A stretch of DNA of 64,000 bases, taken from contig CAVXXJ010000009.1 of assembly GCA_963765705.1 (NCBI GenBank), positions 124,001-188,000 of the forward strand, written 5' to 3'. Each line of letters begins with the position of its first letter. The first letter of the stretch is position 1. The notes under the pieces were generated by a model, which did not search any database, was not told the origin of the DNA, and saw only the letters and a program-made list of their open reading frames with translations. Below are positions 24,562 through 32,580 of the stretch, piece by piece. This DNA is from Gaiellasilicea sp963765705. Lineage in GTDB: Bacteria; Actinomycetota; Thermoleophilia; Gaiellales; Gaiellaceae. Made by a program: the position numbers and the translations under genes.

Positions 24562-25470
24562 TCACGCCCAGATTGCCCCGAGCCGGTCGCGGTGCTCCGA
24601 CGGGAACGCTTGCGCGTCACCACGCGAGTACCGAGCAGCCGTCCAGGCGCCGACGGCGGCGTCGAGCAAGTCCACCTCGGGAACGCCTGGCACGGCTCCC
24701 GGCAGGACGATTCCGGCGCTCGCGAGGAGCGCCCGCCGCCGCTCGAGACCCTCGTGTGTGTGCTTCGAGTCGGGGAGAACTTCACCGGCTAGCTGCCGGA
24801 ACGACACCTCCGGGTGCATTTCGATCACCCGCTCGTCCGCCTCTGCGAACGCGTGCACCTCGAGGATCTTCTTTCCGAGGGCAAACGCCTGTTGTGAGAT
24901 TCCCTTGCCGGAGATGGTGCGTGCGATCTCGTTCGCCTCCGCGAACGTTCGCGCTTCGAGCGACGCGCGCGGCGGGGTAGGGAAGACGCTGCTCGCGCGG
25001 CCGGGGCCGACGAACGCGCGAGCGCCGGCGTCGGCCGCCCGCGCACCCAGGCCAGGAGGATCGATGGGGATGTCGACGGCGATCACGTTCGCCTTCAGCG
25101 ACACCACTTCCGTGAACGTCGGGTGCGTCGATACCTGGACGTCACCGCTGGGGTCGAGAGAGACGGCAACCCAACCCTTCCGGTACCCGTCGACGCCCGC
25201 GACCAGCACGCTCGTCTCGGGACGCGACGCGGGCGAGCGTGGGGGTGTAGCCGTCGCGTCGCGGAACCCAAGCACGACGAGACGAGCGAGCGCGACGTTC
25301 ATCGCCTCCGGGCTCTCAACGGGAACGGTCGCGACCGTCTCGCCGTCGGCGCCCTTGATCGTGACGGTTCCACTCTTCGTTCCGTCGGGCGCCTGCTGGA
25401 ACTCCAGCGTCAATTCGAGCCGTGCGTCCAACAGAGCCTGCCTGATCGGCCCCTCGAGCTCGTCGCTCAT
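24562..25470 (-). CDS. DUF429 family protein (RNase H-like fold)
   Basis: 302 residues. The C-terminal ~210 match DUF429: VAGVDGYRKGWVAVSLD, ANVIAVDIPIDPPG (paired Asp residues of an RNase H-like site), ASSVFPTPPRASLEA, EVHAFAEADERVIEMHPEVSF and DLLDAAVGAWTAAR. The N-terminal ~90 residues are a separate strand-rich segment (LTLEFQQAPDGTKSGTVTIKGADGE) I do not recognise. A nuclease-like activity is predicted for the family but unproven. ATG 25470; ten bases downstream of the presenilin-like gene. Confidence 0.88.
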   Translation of the reverse strand: MSDELEGPIRQALLDARLELTLEFQQAPDGTKSGTVTIKGADGETVATVPVESPEAMNVALARLVVLGFRDATATPPRSPASRPETSVLVAGVDGYRKGWVAVSLDPSGDVQVSTHPTFTEVVSLKANVIAVDIPIDPPGLGARAADAGARAFVGPGRASSVFPTPPRASLEARTFAEANEIARTISGKGISQQAFALGKKILEVHAFAEADERVIEMHPEVSFRQLAGEVLPDSKHTHEGLERRRALLASAGIVLPGAVPGVPEVDLLDAAVGAWTAARYSRGDAQAFPSEHRDRLGAIWA

Positions 25471-25480
25471 GCCTCGAAGG

Positions 25481-26551
25481 CTAGCTCCGTTCGCGCCGCA
25501 GCCGCTCCACCTTGGCCTCGTCTGCCGCGAGCTGCTCGGGATGGACGTTGTACAGCGCGGTCGGGTTCTGCTCGTGCGGCACGATCACGATCCCCTTCGG
25601 CAGGTCGTGGACCAGCGCCTCGCCGGCGTCGGCGCCGCCGATCTTCAGCCGGCAGAGCAGCTCCGTCGCAGCCGCGTCCGCCGGCGCCGCCGCGAACGAC
25701 TCCCCGTCGCGCACGGGCTCGACCGTGGCCATCACCGGGGGCCGGTCGCGCGTGAGCACGACCACGGCCGCCGGCCCGCGCTCGATCACGTCGGCGTCGA
25801 GGTCGTAGAAGCTGGAGTCGGTCCGCCCGTAGATCCGCACCGGCGCGCGCCCGCCTCGGCGCAGCGCCTGCCAGAGCACGTCGGCGTTCGGGAGCAGGAA
25901 GCCGATGCAGATCGCCGGGAGTGCGGGAAGGCCGCCGATGTCGGTGGTCGACACGATGATCAGCGTCGCCGCGAGCATCACGGTCATCCCGATCCACGTC
26001 CAGGCGACACGGAGCCCGAAGCGCGCGGCAGCGGCCAGGAAGAGAGCGAAGAAGAGGATGTCGGGAGGGCCGATCCGGGCGCCGTCGTCGGAACCGGGGA
26101 CGGCGAACTCGATCGCGACGTCGTTGAACACGGAGGGGTGGTCCTCCGTCACCTTCTCGGTCGGGCCGAAGAAGACCGACCAGATGTCGACCCACGGGAT
26201 GATGACCGCGATCAGGACCGCCCACGCAACGGTCTCGAACCAGGTCAGAAACAGGAATCCGAGCGCGATCAGCGAGAAGAGCTTGGAGAGGTTGAAGAGC
26301 ACATCGAGGTCGGCGACGCGAAAGATCACGGCCAGCACTGCGAACCCGACGCCGACGAAGCCGAGCAGCCTACGGTCGAACGCCGCGGGCAGCACGAGCC
26401 ACGCGACGAGGAACGTCGCGGGGATGACGACGAGCGAGAGGAAGAGGACATCGGGCCAGAGCCCGGCGTGCCACAGCCGGTCCGATCCCGCCGTGTAGAG
26501 GCCCAGCGCGGCCGTCAGCGCGGCCAGCGCGGCCCAACGCTCACGGCTCAA
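25481..26551 (-). CDS. Presenilin/SPP-like membrane protein (candidate aspartyl protease)
   Basis: 356 residues: about eight or nine membrane helices, then a ~120-residue cytosolic tail. Three elements recall the GxGD protease family: Asp122 in helix 6 (PWVDIWSVFFGP), Asp164 in RIGPPDILFFALF where GxGD would stand, and a PALP motif (residues 209-212, GGLPALPAICIGFLLPN) in the last core helix. GPPD departs from the strict GxGD consensus, so activity is uncertain. The start is TTG 26551, overlapping the UDG-like stop codon (TTGA). The tail (ADVIERGPAAVVVLTRDRP) has no known domain. Could be an intramembrane protease or an inactive relative. Confidence 0.7.
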   Translation of the reverse strand: MSRERWAALAALTAALGLYTAGSDRLWHAGLWPDVLFLSLVVIPATFLVAWLVLPAAFDRRLLGFVGVGFAVLAVIFRVADLDVLFNLSKLFSLIALGFLFLTWFETVAWAVLIAVIIPWVDIWSVFFGPTEKVTEDHPSVFNDVAIEFAVPGSDDGARIGPPDILFFALFLAAAARFGLRVAWTWIGMTVMLAATLIIVSTTDIGGLPALPAICIGFLLPNADVLWQALRRGGRAPVRIYGRTDSSFYDLDADVIERGPAAVVVLTRDRPPVMATVEPVRDGESFAAAPADAAATELLCRLKIGGADAGEALVHDLPKGIVIVPHEQNPTALYNVHPEQLAADEAKVERLRRERS

Positions 26552-27138
26552 TACGGAGGCAGTTCGGCGTACCACGCGCCCACCGCCTTGAACGCATTCC
26601 AGAAGGCGGTCTTCGCGGGTGCCTCGTCGAGCGCGGCGTCGATGTCCGGGACGACGAGCGCCTCGATCGTTCCCGTGAACCGCTGGAGGCCGTCGCCGGC
26701 CGGGTCGATCGGATCGGCGAGCGGGAACCCGAGCGAGTTCACGAACTCGACCGTCTGCTCCCCCATCAGGACGAGCAGCTTCGGCTGGACGATGTGCAGC
26801 TCGCGCGTCAGCCATGGCTTCGCCTCGTCCGGATCCTCGCCGCCGAACTTGAGGCAGTTCGTGCCGTAGACGGCCATCGGGTCGACCCGGAGCCGCTGCA
26901 GCGACTTCAGCAGCGCCTGTCCCGCGCGGCCGTAGAACGCGACCCCCTCGTGCACCTCGGAAGGCTGCGGTGTGAACTTGAGCAGGAAGACGTCGGCCAG
27001 CGGGTGCCCGGAGCCGAGCACGGGGATGTGCGTCTCATCACCTGCGCGGCCGATCTCGTCACCGAGCTCGTTGATCTCGGAAATCGCCTTCTGCAAGTAA
27101 CGCTCGTAGATCTCGTCGGTGGGCACAGCGCTGGACAC
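26548..27138 (-). CDS. Uracil-DNA glycosylase-superfamily protein, divergent
   Basis: 196 residues with the fold landmarks of family 4/5 UDGs: LADVFLLKFTPQPSEVHEGVAFYGRAGQALLKSL (place of motif 1), YGTNCLKF, and PKLLVLMGEQTVEFV. The usual GEAPG segment is replaced by KFTPQPS, and the C-terminal HPS motif reads VVPDID, so catalysis on uracil is doubtful. The four iron-sulfur cysteines of family 4 are absent. ATG 27138; directly upstream of, and overlapping, the presenilin-like gene. It may bind or process another damaged base or nucleic acid structure. Confidence 0.78.
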   Translation of the reverse strand: MSSAVPTDEIYERYLQKAISEINELGDEIGRAGDETHIPVLGSGHPLADVFLLKFTPQPSEVHEGVAFYGRAGQALLKSLQRLRVDPMAVYGTNCLKFGGEDPDEAKPWLTRELHIVQPKLLVLMGEQTVEFVNSLGFPLADPIDPAGDGLQRFTGTIEALVVPDIDAALDEAPAKTAFWNAFKAVGAWYAELPPY

Positions 27139-27159
27139 GGGTCGTCTCTCGGTTCTCTC

Positions 27160-28887
27160 CTAGCGCACTTTCTCCTTGACTTGGGCTACCCACTTGAGGC
27201 TCTGGAGGTAGGCGAGCGACTTCGGCCTGCGCAGCACTTCGGCCGTGCGCAACGAGAGCAGGAACTCCTCCGCGCCCTCGAATGCGCGCATCCGCAGGGC
27301 GCCCGTGCCCACCCCCTGGAGGACGTGCGCGTCCGAGCCGGCCCCCGCCGGCAGCCCGTACTTCCTCGCGAAGCGGACGGCCTCGTCGTTGTAGCCCTCG
27401 AAGAGCAGGCGTGCGTTGTAGACCTCGAGCACGTCGAGCTCGTGCAAGTGGCGGTGCAGGGTCGCCGGGAACGGGATCGCGTGCATCCGGTCGAACGGGT
27501 GCGGCAGGTAGACGACGCCCTCCTGCTCGCGGATCGCGGCAACCGTCTCGGAGAACGACATCCCGCGCGGGATCTCCTCGCGGAGGAAGAGGCCGATCAC
27601 CTCGCCCTGGTCGTCGGTCTTCACCTCCTCGCCGGGGATCACGATCAGGTCGCGGCCGCGGGCCTGCTCGATCGCCTCGAGCGCGCCGCCGAAGACGTTG
27701 TGGTCGGTGATCGCGATCGCGCCGAGGCCCTCGGCTTCGGCGTGGTCGAGCAGCTCGTCGACCTCGATCGAGCAGTCGTGCGACCAGTGCGTGTGCATGT
27801 GCAGGTCGGCGAGGATCCAGGGGCGGTCGGCCAGCGGGCCGGTGTCGCGCTTGCGAGCCCGGCGGCGTCCGCGGATGCTGCCGTAGATCCCGTCGAGCTC
27901 GGCCGCGACCGCGGCGAAGCTCTGCTGCTCGGCGTCGGCCCGCGCCTCCTGTGCCCGCCGCTCGCGCAGCGTGTCGTCCTCGGCGAGCCGCGCCACCGCG
28001 GCAGCGGCCAGCTCGGGCTGCTCGAGAACTCCCGGCGGCTCCGCGAGCGCGGCACCTGCGGCCAGCGCCTCGAGTCGCAACCGTGCCGAGCCCGTCGGAG
28101 CCGGAACGACGATCGCCGCCTCGGCGAGCACGCTCGCCCGTGCCGCCGGCCTGCGGCCGGAGCGAACGCGGACGCTGTCACGCAGGACCAGGGGAATCCC
28201 GGGCCGCGTCGAGAGCGCCTTCGTGCGCAGCAGCACCGCTTCCCAGCCAGGAAGATCGCGCAGCGAGCGGAGCGCCGCCCGCGCGACGGGCAGCGAGCCC
28301 GAGTGCAGCTCGATCACGATCAGCTTTCTCTTCGCTGCCGGCTTGAAGAGCTCGGTGTCGACGCCGAGCGAGACGACCCGGTAGTCGCCCGCGAAGCGCT
28401 CGGCGGCCGCGGCGGCGGTCGTCTCGGAGGTGGCGATCAGCGCATCGAGCCGCGCCAGCAGCTTCTCGCGGAGCGAGCGCCGCGGTGGATAGCCGAGCCG
28501 CTCCGGCGAGAAGAAGGTTGCGACGCCGAGCGCCTCCGAGTCGCGGAGCGCGAGGTAGGAGATGCTCGGCAGGCCGGGCTCGAAGCCGTGCACGACGTCG
28601 AACTGCCCCTGCTGGAGCGCCAGGTGCAGGTTGGCGCGCACACCGACCGGGACGCCGAGGCTCGACCGGCGCGAGATCGGGATCGCTGCGCCGATGGCGA
28701 TCACGTCCGCGTCCTCGCCGCGCGCGAGCGCGCGATGGCCGGCGATCAGGTCGGCCGTGCGGCCGGACGGGGCCAGGACGGTGACCGTGTGGCCGAGCGC
28801 CCGTAGCTCCTTCGCGATCCCGGCGACGTGCTCGTTGACATCGTGCGGCTGTGACCACGCGAATGGGGTCACGAGGCAAATCCTCAC
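27160..28887 (-). CDS. Fusion of GT4-like glycosyltransferase and PHP phosphoesterase
   Basis: 575 residues. Residues 1-~330 follow the GT-B glycosyltransferase family 4 plan (MRICLVTPFAWSQPHDVNEHVAGIAKEL, DVVHGFEPGLPSISYL, IATSETTAAAAAE, RLEALAAGAALAEP). Residues ~350-575 are a complete PHP domain with metal motifs DLHMHTHWSHDC, AITDHN, IPGEEV, LPHPFDR and GSDAHV. PHP enzymes hydrolyse phosphoesters, so the protein may transfer a sugar and trim a phosphate on the same glycan or lipid carrier. GTG 28887 is six bases from TACACT, a leaderless start. Confidence 0.88.
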   Translation of the reverse strand: MRICLVTPFAWSQPHDVNEHVAGIAKELRALGHTVTVLAPSGRTADLIAGHRALARGEDADVIAIGAAIPISRRSSLGVPVGVRANLHLALQQGQFDVVHGFEPGLPSISYLALRDSEALGVATFFSPERLGYPPRRSLREKLLARLDALIATSETTAAAAAERFAGDYRVVSLGVDTELFKPAAKRKLIVIELHSGSLPVARAALRSLRDLPGWEAVLLRTKALSTRPGIPLVLRDSVRVRSGRRPAARASVLAEAAIVVPAPTGSARLRLEALAAGAALAEPPGVLEQPELAAAAVARLAEDDTLRERRAQEARADAEQQSFAAVAAELDGIYGSIRGRRRARKRDTGPLADRPWILADLHMHTHWSHDCSIEVDELLDHAEAEGLGAIAITDHNVFGGALEAIEQARGRDLIVIPGEEVKTDDQGEVIGLFLREEIPRGMSFSETVAAIREQEGVVYLPHPFDRMHAIPFPATLHRHLHELDVLEVYNARLLFEGYNDEAVRFARKYGLPAGAGSDAHVLQGVGTGALRMRAFEGAEEFLLSLRTAEVLRRPKSLAYLQSLKWVAQVKEKVR

Positions 28888-28914
28888 CAGTCGAGTGTAG
28901 TTAGAGTCGCCGGC
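28888..28914. promoter_or_regulatory. 27-bp divergent leaderless promoter
   Basis: TAGAGT (28902-28907, plus) is seven bases before GTG 28915. TACACT (28899-28894, minus) is six bases before GTG 28887. Confidence 0.6.
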
Positions 28915-29124
28915 GTGAACGAGGTCACGATCAAGGTCCGCGAGAACGGCCCGTATCTCGTCACCGGGCCGGTCACGCTCACCGATTCCGACGGGAACGT
29001 CTACGAGCTACCCGAAGGAACGCGCCTCGCGCTCTGCCGCTGCGGCCGCTCGTCGACGAAGCCGTTCTGCGACAAGACGCACCGCGAGATCTGCTTCGAG
29101 GCGTCGGAGCGTGCGGTTCGGTGA
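28915..29124 (+). CDS. CDGSH iron-sulfur domain protein
   Basis: 69 residues with a full CDGSH cluster site: Cys41, Cys43, Cys52 and His56 in LCRCGRSSTKPFCDKTH. These proteins hold a 2Fe-2S cluster with 3-Cys/1-His ligation and serve in redox or cluster transfer. The GTGA overlap with the downstream dehydrogenase gene shows they are one operon. GTG 28915, leaderless. Confidence 0.95.
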   Translation: MNEVTIKVRENGPYLVTGPVTLTDSDGNVYELPEGTRLALCRCGRSSTKPFCDKTHREICFEASERAVR

Positions 29125-30227
29125 AAATCCGCGCCGCCGTGCTCGAGGGCTTCGGAGCACCGCTCGAGGTGCAGGAGCTCGACCTCGCGGAGCCCAGGGC
29201 CGGCGAGGTGCTCGTCCGCCTCGTCGCGTGCGGGGTCTGCCACACCGATCTCTACACCGCCTCGGGCGCCGACCCCTCCGGCTACGCGCCGACGGTGCTC
29301 GGCCACGAGGGCGCCGGCGTCGTCGAGCGCGTCGGCGAGGGTGTCACCTCGCTCGCCGTGGGCGATCACGTCGTCACGCTCTTCTCGCCCCAGTGCCGCG
29401 AGTGCGTCCACTGCCTCTCGCCGCGGACGAATCTCTGTCTCGCGATCCGCGAGCAGCAGGGCCAGGGCCGGCTTCCCGACGGGACGACAAGGCTCTCGCG
29501 CGACGGCGAGCCGATCCGCCATTTCATGGGCACGTCGACGTTCGCGGAGTACACCGTGATGCCGGAGATCGCGCTTGCGAAGGTCAGTCCGGAGGCGCCG
29601 CTCGAGGGCGCCGCCCTCTTCGCGTGCGGGCTCTCGACCGGGCTCGGCGCGGCGATGAAGACAGCGGCCGTCCAGGCGGGGTCGACCTGTGTCGTGTTCG
29701 GTGCCGGGATGGTCGGGCTCGGCGCCGTGGCCGGCTGCAGACTCCAGGGAGCTGAGCGGATCATCTGCGTCGACCTCTCGGAGGAGCGGCTCGAGCTGGC
29801 GAAGGGCCAGGGCGCGACCGAGACGATGCTCGGCGGCCCTGACGCCGTCGAGCGGATCGTCGAGCTGACGGGAGGATTCGGCGCCGACTACACCTTCGAG
29901 GCGACCGGCAACGTCGCCGTCATGCGCCAGGCGGTCGAGTCGGCGCGGATGGGGTGGGGGCTTTGCACCGTCGCCGGCGTCGCGGGGAAGGGCGAGACCC
30001 TCGACATCGTGCCGCGCTTCCTGATCACGGGCCGCCGCGTCGCCGGCTCGTCGTTCGGCGGGATCAAGGGCCGCGACGAGGTGCCGCAGCTCGTCGACCG
30101 CTGGCTCGCGGGCGAGATCGACGTCGAGCCGTTCCTCTCGCACCGGCTGACGCTCGACGAGGTGAACCGCGGCTTCGAGCTGATGGAGGCCCAGGACGGG
30201 ATCCGCAGCGTGATCCAGTTCGGCTAG
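29121..30227 (+). CDS. Zinc-dependent alcohol dehydrogenase (MDR family)
   Basis: 368 residues. Catalytic zinc site: CGVCHTD and GHEGAGVVERVGEG. Structural zinc loop CRECVHCLSPRTNLC with four Cys. The Rossmann motif VFGAGMVGLGAVAG is followed by an acidic residue (VDLSEERLELA), favouring NAD. This is the class III-like long-loop branch that includes formaldehyde/S-conjugate and mycothiol-dependent dehydrogenases; the substrate is unassigned. GTG 29121 overlaps the stop of the CDGSH gene. Confidence 0.93.
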   Translation: MKIRAAVLEGFGAPLEVQELDLAEPRAGEVLVRLVACGVCHTDLYTASGADPSGYAPTVLGHEGAGVVERVGEGVTSLAVGDHVVTLFSPQCRECVHCLSPRTNLCLAIREQQGQGRLPDGTTRLSRDGEPIRHFMGTSTFAEYTVMPEIALAKVSPEAPLEGAALFACGLSTGLGAAMKTAAVQAGSTCVVFGAGMVGLGAVAGCRLQGAERIICVDLSEERLELAKGQGATETMLGGPDAVERIVELTGGFGADYTFEATGNVAVMRQAVESARMGWGLCTVAGVAGKGETLDIVPRFLITGRRVAGSSFGGIKGRDEVPQLVDRWLAGEIDVEPFLSHRLTLDEVNRGFELMEAQDGIRSVIQFG

Positions 30228-30229
30228 AG

Positions 30230-31022
30230 CTAGAGCTCGAGCACCATCTCGTGCTGGCGGGCGGCCTGCGTGCCGCCGAGCGACTCGAGGACGGCGTTCA
30301 CCGGATCGCCCTCGGGCACGTTCACGTAGCGGATGCCGGTGGTCTCGTCCGGGAGCGAGCCCAGGAGGTCGCGGATCGCGTCCTCGTCGTCTGCAGCGAG
30401 CTGGATGATCGACGCGATCCCGCCGGCGCTGCGATAGACGAGCGACCCGCGCGCGTCCGCGACGGCGTGCGCATCGGCGAGGTTGGCGACGGATGCGTCC
30501 GCCCGCTGCCAGGGCAGCCGTTCGGCGCTTCGACCGACCGCCTCCGCGACCGGCACCGACGGGACTTTGTGTTTCTGAAACACAAGCTCCCCGTCGAGCG
30601 ACCACACCTCGAGGTCGCGCACGTGGGCGTAGCCGAGCTTCTCGTAGAGCCTGACCGCCGGCTCGTTCTGCACCAGCACCTCGAGCCAGAGCCGCGTCAC
30701 ACCCCGAGCACGCGCCTGCTCGTGCACGGCTCTCATCAACTGCTCGCCGATCCCCTGGCCGCGACGGTCCGCGACCACGCCGACTCCGCCGATCCACGCG
30801 TCTGCGCCGCGCACCGCGAGCATGCAGAGGCCGACGTCGCTCGGTGCCGTCGCCGGCGACGAGCGACGCGGCGAGGTCGTAGTCCCAGCTGCGAGCCATG
30901 GCCGCGAAGGCGGCCTCGTCGACCGAGACGGGCATGAAGTAGCCCTCGTAGCCGGCGGTGAAGAGTGCGGCCAGCTCCGCGTGAGAGCGACCGGAGGCGG
31001 GCTCGAGCGCGACGGGTCCCAT
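30230..31022 (-). CDS. GNAT N-acetyltransferase (one frameshift)
   Basis: The N-terminal part (MGPVALEPASGRSHAELAALFTAGYEGYFMPVSVDEAAFAAM, 31022 to ~30850) and the catalytic part (IGGVGVVADRRGQGIGEQLMRAVHEQARARG, acetyl-CoA loop RRGQGIG) are in different frames joined near 30850; one indel restores a ~264-residue protein. A second half (ASVANLADAHAVADARGSLVYR) resembles another GNAT-like unit. Convergent with the dehydrogenase, three bases away. Substrate unknown. A 19-bp palindrome lies within the coding sequence at 30567. Confidence 0.85.
30567..30585. repeat. Palindrome inside coding sequence, copy 3
   Basis: TTGTGTTTC-T-GAAACACAA within the GNAT gene, encoding VFQKHK. Read on the minus strand its left flank GGAGCTTGTGTT equals that of the two palindromes in the coiled-coil gene. 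Confidence 0.7.
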
Positions 31023-31047
31023 CGCGCCCGAGCCTACCGTCGGAGAC

Positions 31048-32550
31048 CTACGCCGTCGTGGCGGCCTTCGTCTTCTTGATCGCGTTCTGCGCGATGAACT
31101 TCTCCGTCGCCTCGTACGCCTCGTCGTCGACGATCTGCACCGGCGGCGACTTCATCAGGTAGCTCGACGGGCCCTCGAGCGCGCCGGCGATGCCGTTGTT
31201 CAGGGCGAGCTTCGCCATCCGGACGGCGTCGATGACGATCCCGGCCGAGTTCGGCGAGTCCCACACCTCGAGCTTGAGCTCGATGTTCAGTGGCACGTCG
31301 CCGAACGAGGTGCCCTCCATGCGGATGAACGCCCACTTGCGGTCGGTCAGCCACGGCACGTAGTCGGACGGGCCGACGTGCACGTTGCCCTCGCCCATGT
31401 CGTAGTCGAGCATCGAGGTGACGGCGTTCGTCTTCGAGATCTTCTTCGACTCGAGGCGGGTGCGCTCGAGCATGTTGAGGAAGTCCGAGTTGCCGCCGAC
31501 GTTCAGCTGCATCGTCCGGTCGAGGTGGACACCACGCTCGCGGAAGAGGCTCGTCAGCACGCGGTGCGTGATCGTCGCGCCGACCTGCGACTTGATGTCG
31601 TCGCCGATGATCGGCAGGCCCTTCTCCTCGAACCGCTTCTGCCAGTACGCCTCGCGGGCGATGAAGACCGGCATGCAGTTGACGAGCGCGACGCCGGCCT
31701 CGAGGCACTGCTCGGCGTACCACTTCGCCGCGGCCTCGGAGCCGACGGGGAGATAGCTGACGACGACGTCGGTCTTCGTCTCTCGCAGGATCCCGACGAT
31801 GTCGTCGGTCTCGCCCGGCGCCTTCGTCACGACCTCGGAGATGTACTTGCCGAGGCCGTCGTGCGTCATGCCGCGGTTGACGGTGATCCCGGTCTTCGGC
31901 ACGTCGGCGAACTTGATCGTGTCGTTCGGGTGTGCCCAGATCGCGTCGGCGAGATCCTTGCCGACCTTGTCGGTCGTCACGTCGAACGCGGCCGTGAACT
32001 CGATGTCGGAGATGTGGTACCCGCCGAGGTTCACGTGCATCAGGCCGGGGACGAACTGGTCGTCCGGCGCGTCCTTGTAGTACTCGACGCCCTGGACGAG
32101 CGAGTTGGCGCAGTTGCCGACGCCGACGATCGCGACGCGGACCTTGTCCTTGCCTCGCGCCTTGCCGTTGGTCGAGCCGTTGCCCGACCCGTTGGTGGAA
32201 GCCATTGTGTCCTTTCGATTGCTTGCGAAGGGGACCTCGAGTGCGTCGCTCAGCGTGAGCAGCACGAGGTCGTTGACGTTGAGCTTGCGGCGCCGGGCCG
32301 CCGCCTTGAGCTCGCGGCGGAGCTCCGGAGGCATGCGCAGCACGACGGCGCCGGCCGCACCCGGGATCGCCTTCCTGCGGCGGCCGCTGGGGGTGAACGG
32401 AACGCCCAAGCGCTCGGCGAGGAGCGCGACGGCGACGTCGTTCAGGTTCGACTCGCGGCGCGCCACCTCGCGGACGAGGGCGCGCTTGAGCGAGCCGGGC
32501 ATGCGGACGAGGACGCTCGTCCGTTCGGTGAGAGAAGTGCTAGCAGCCAA
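31048..32550 (-). CDS. ino1: Myo-inositol-1-phosphate synthase with N-terminal tandem RHH domains
   Basis: 500 codons without a stop. From residue ~116 it is a bacterial/archaeal-type inositol-3-phosphate synthase: VAIVGVGNCANSLVQGVEYY (NAD binding), NRGMTHDGLGKYIS, GDDIKSQVGATITHR, QLNVGGNSDFLNM, ERTRLESKKISKTNAV and LKLEVWDSPNSAG. Residues ~12-105 hold two consecutive ribbon-helix-helix units (VLVRMPGSLKRALV...LGVPF; VVLRMPPELRRELK...LEVPF). TTG 32550 starts the long form. ATG 32205 (MASTNGSG) has its own AAAGGA site, so a shorter enzyme of ~385 residues is likely also or mainly made. TGCTAGCA palindromes lie upstream. It makes inositol phosphate for phosphatidylinositol and mycothiol-like molecules. 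Confidence 0.88.
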   Translation of the reverse strand: MAASTSLTERTSVLVRMPGSLKRALVREVARRESNLNDVAVALLAERLGVPFTPSGRRRKAIPGAAGAVVLRMPPELRRELKAAARRRKLNVNDLVLLTLSDALEVPFASNRKDTMASTNGSGNGSTNGKARGKDKVRVAIVGVGNCANSLVQGVEYYKDAPDDQFVPGLMHVNLGGYHISDIEFTAAFDVTTDKVGKDLADAIWAHPNDTIKFADVPKTGITVNRGMTHDGLGKYISEVVTKAPGETDDIVGILRETKTDVVVSYLPVGSEAAAKWYAEQCLEAGVALVNCMPVFIAREAYWQKRFEEKGLPIIGDDIKSQVGATITHRVLTSLFRERGVHLDRTMQLNVGGNSDFLNMLERTRLESKKISKTNAVTSMLDYDMGEGNVHVGPSDYVPWLTDRKWAFIRMEGTSFGDVPLNIELKLEVWDSPNSAGIVIDAVRMAKLALNNGIAGALEGPSSYLMKSPPVQIVDDEAYEATEKFIAQNAIKKTKAATTA

Positions 32551-32580
32551 AGTGCTAGCACTCTAGCGCAGATTGCTAGC
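32538..32580. promoter_or_regulatory. TGCTAGCA operator cluster at ino1
   Basis: TGCTAGCA occurs at 32538-32545 and, within the perfect 12-bp palindrome AGTGCTAGCACT, at 32551-32562; degenerate copies are near 32562 and at 32574-32580. A -10-like TAGAGT (minus 32565-32560) and the TTG start (32550) lie among them. Probable binding sites of the RHH module encoded directly downstream. Confidence 0.65.
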
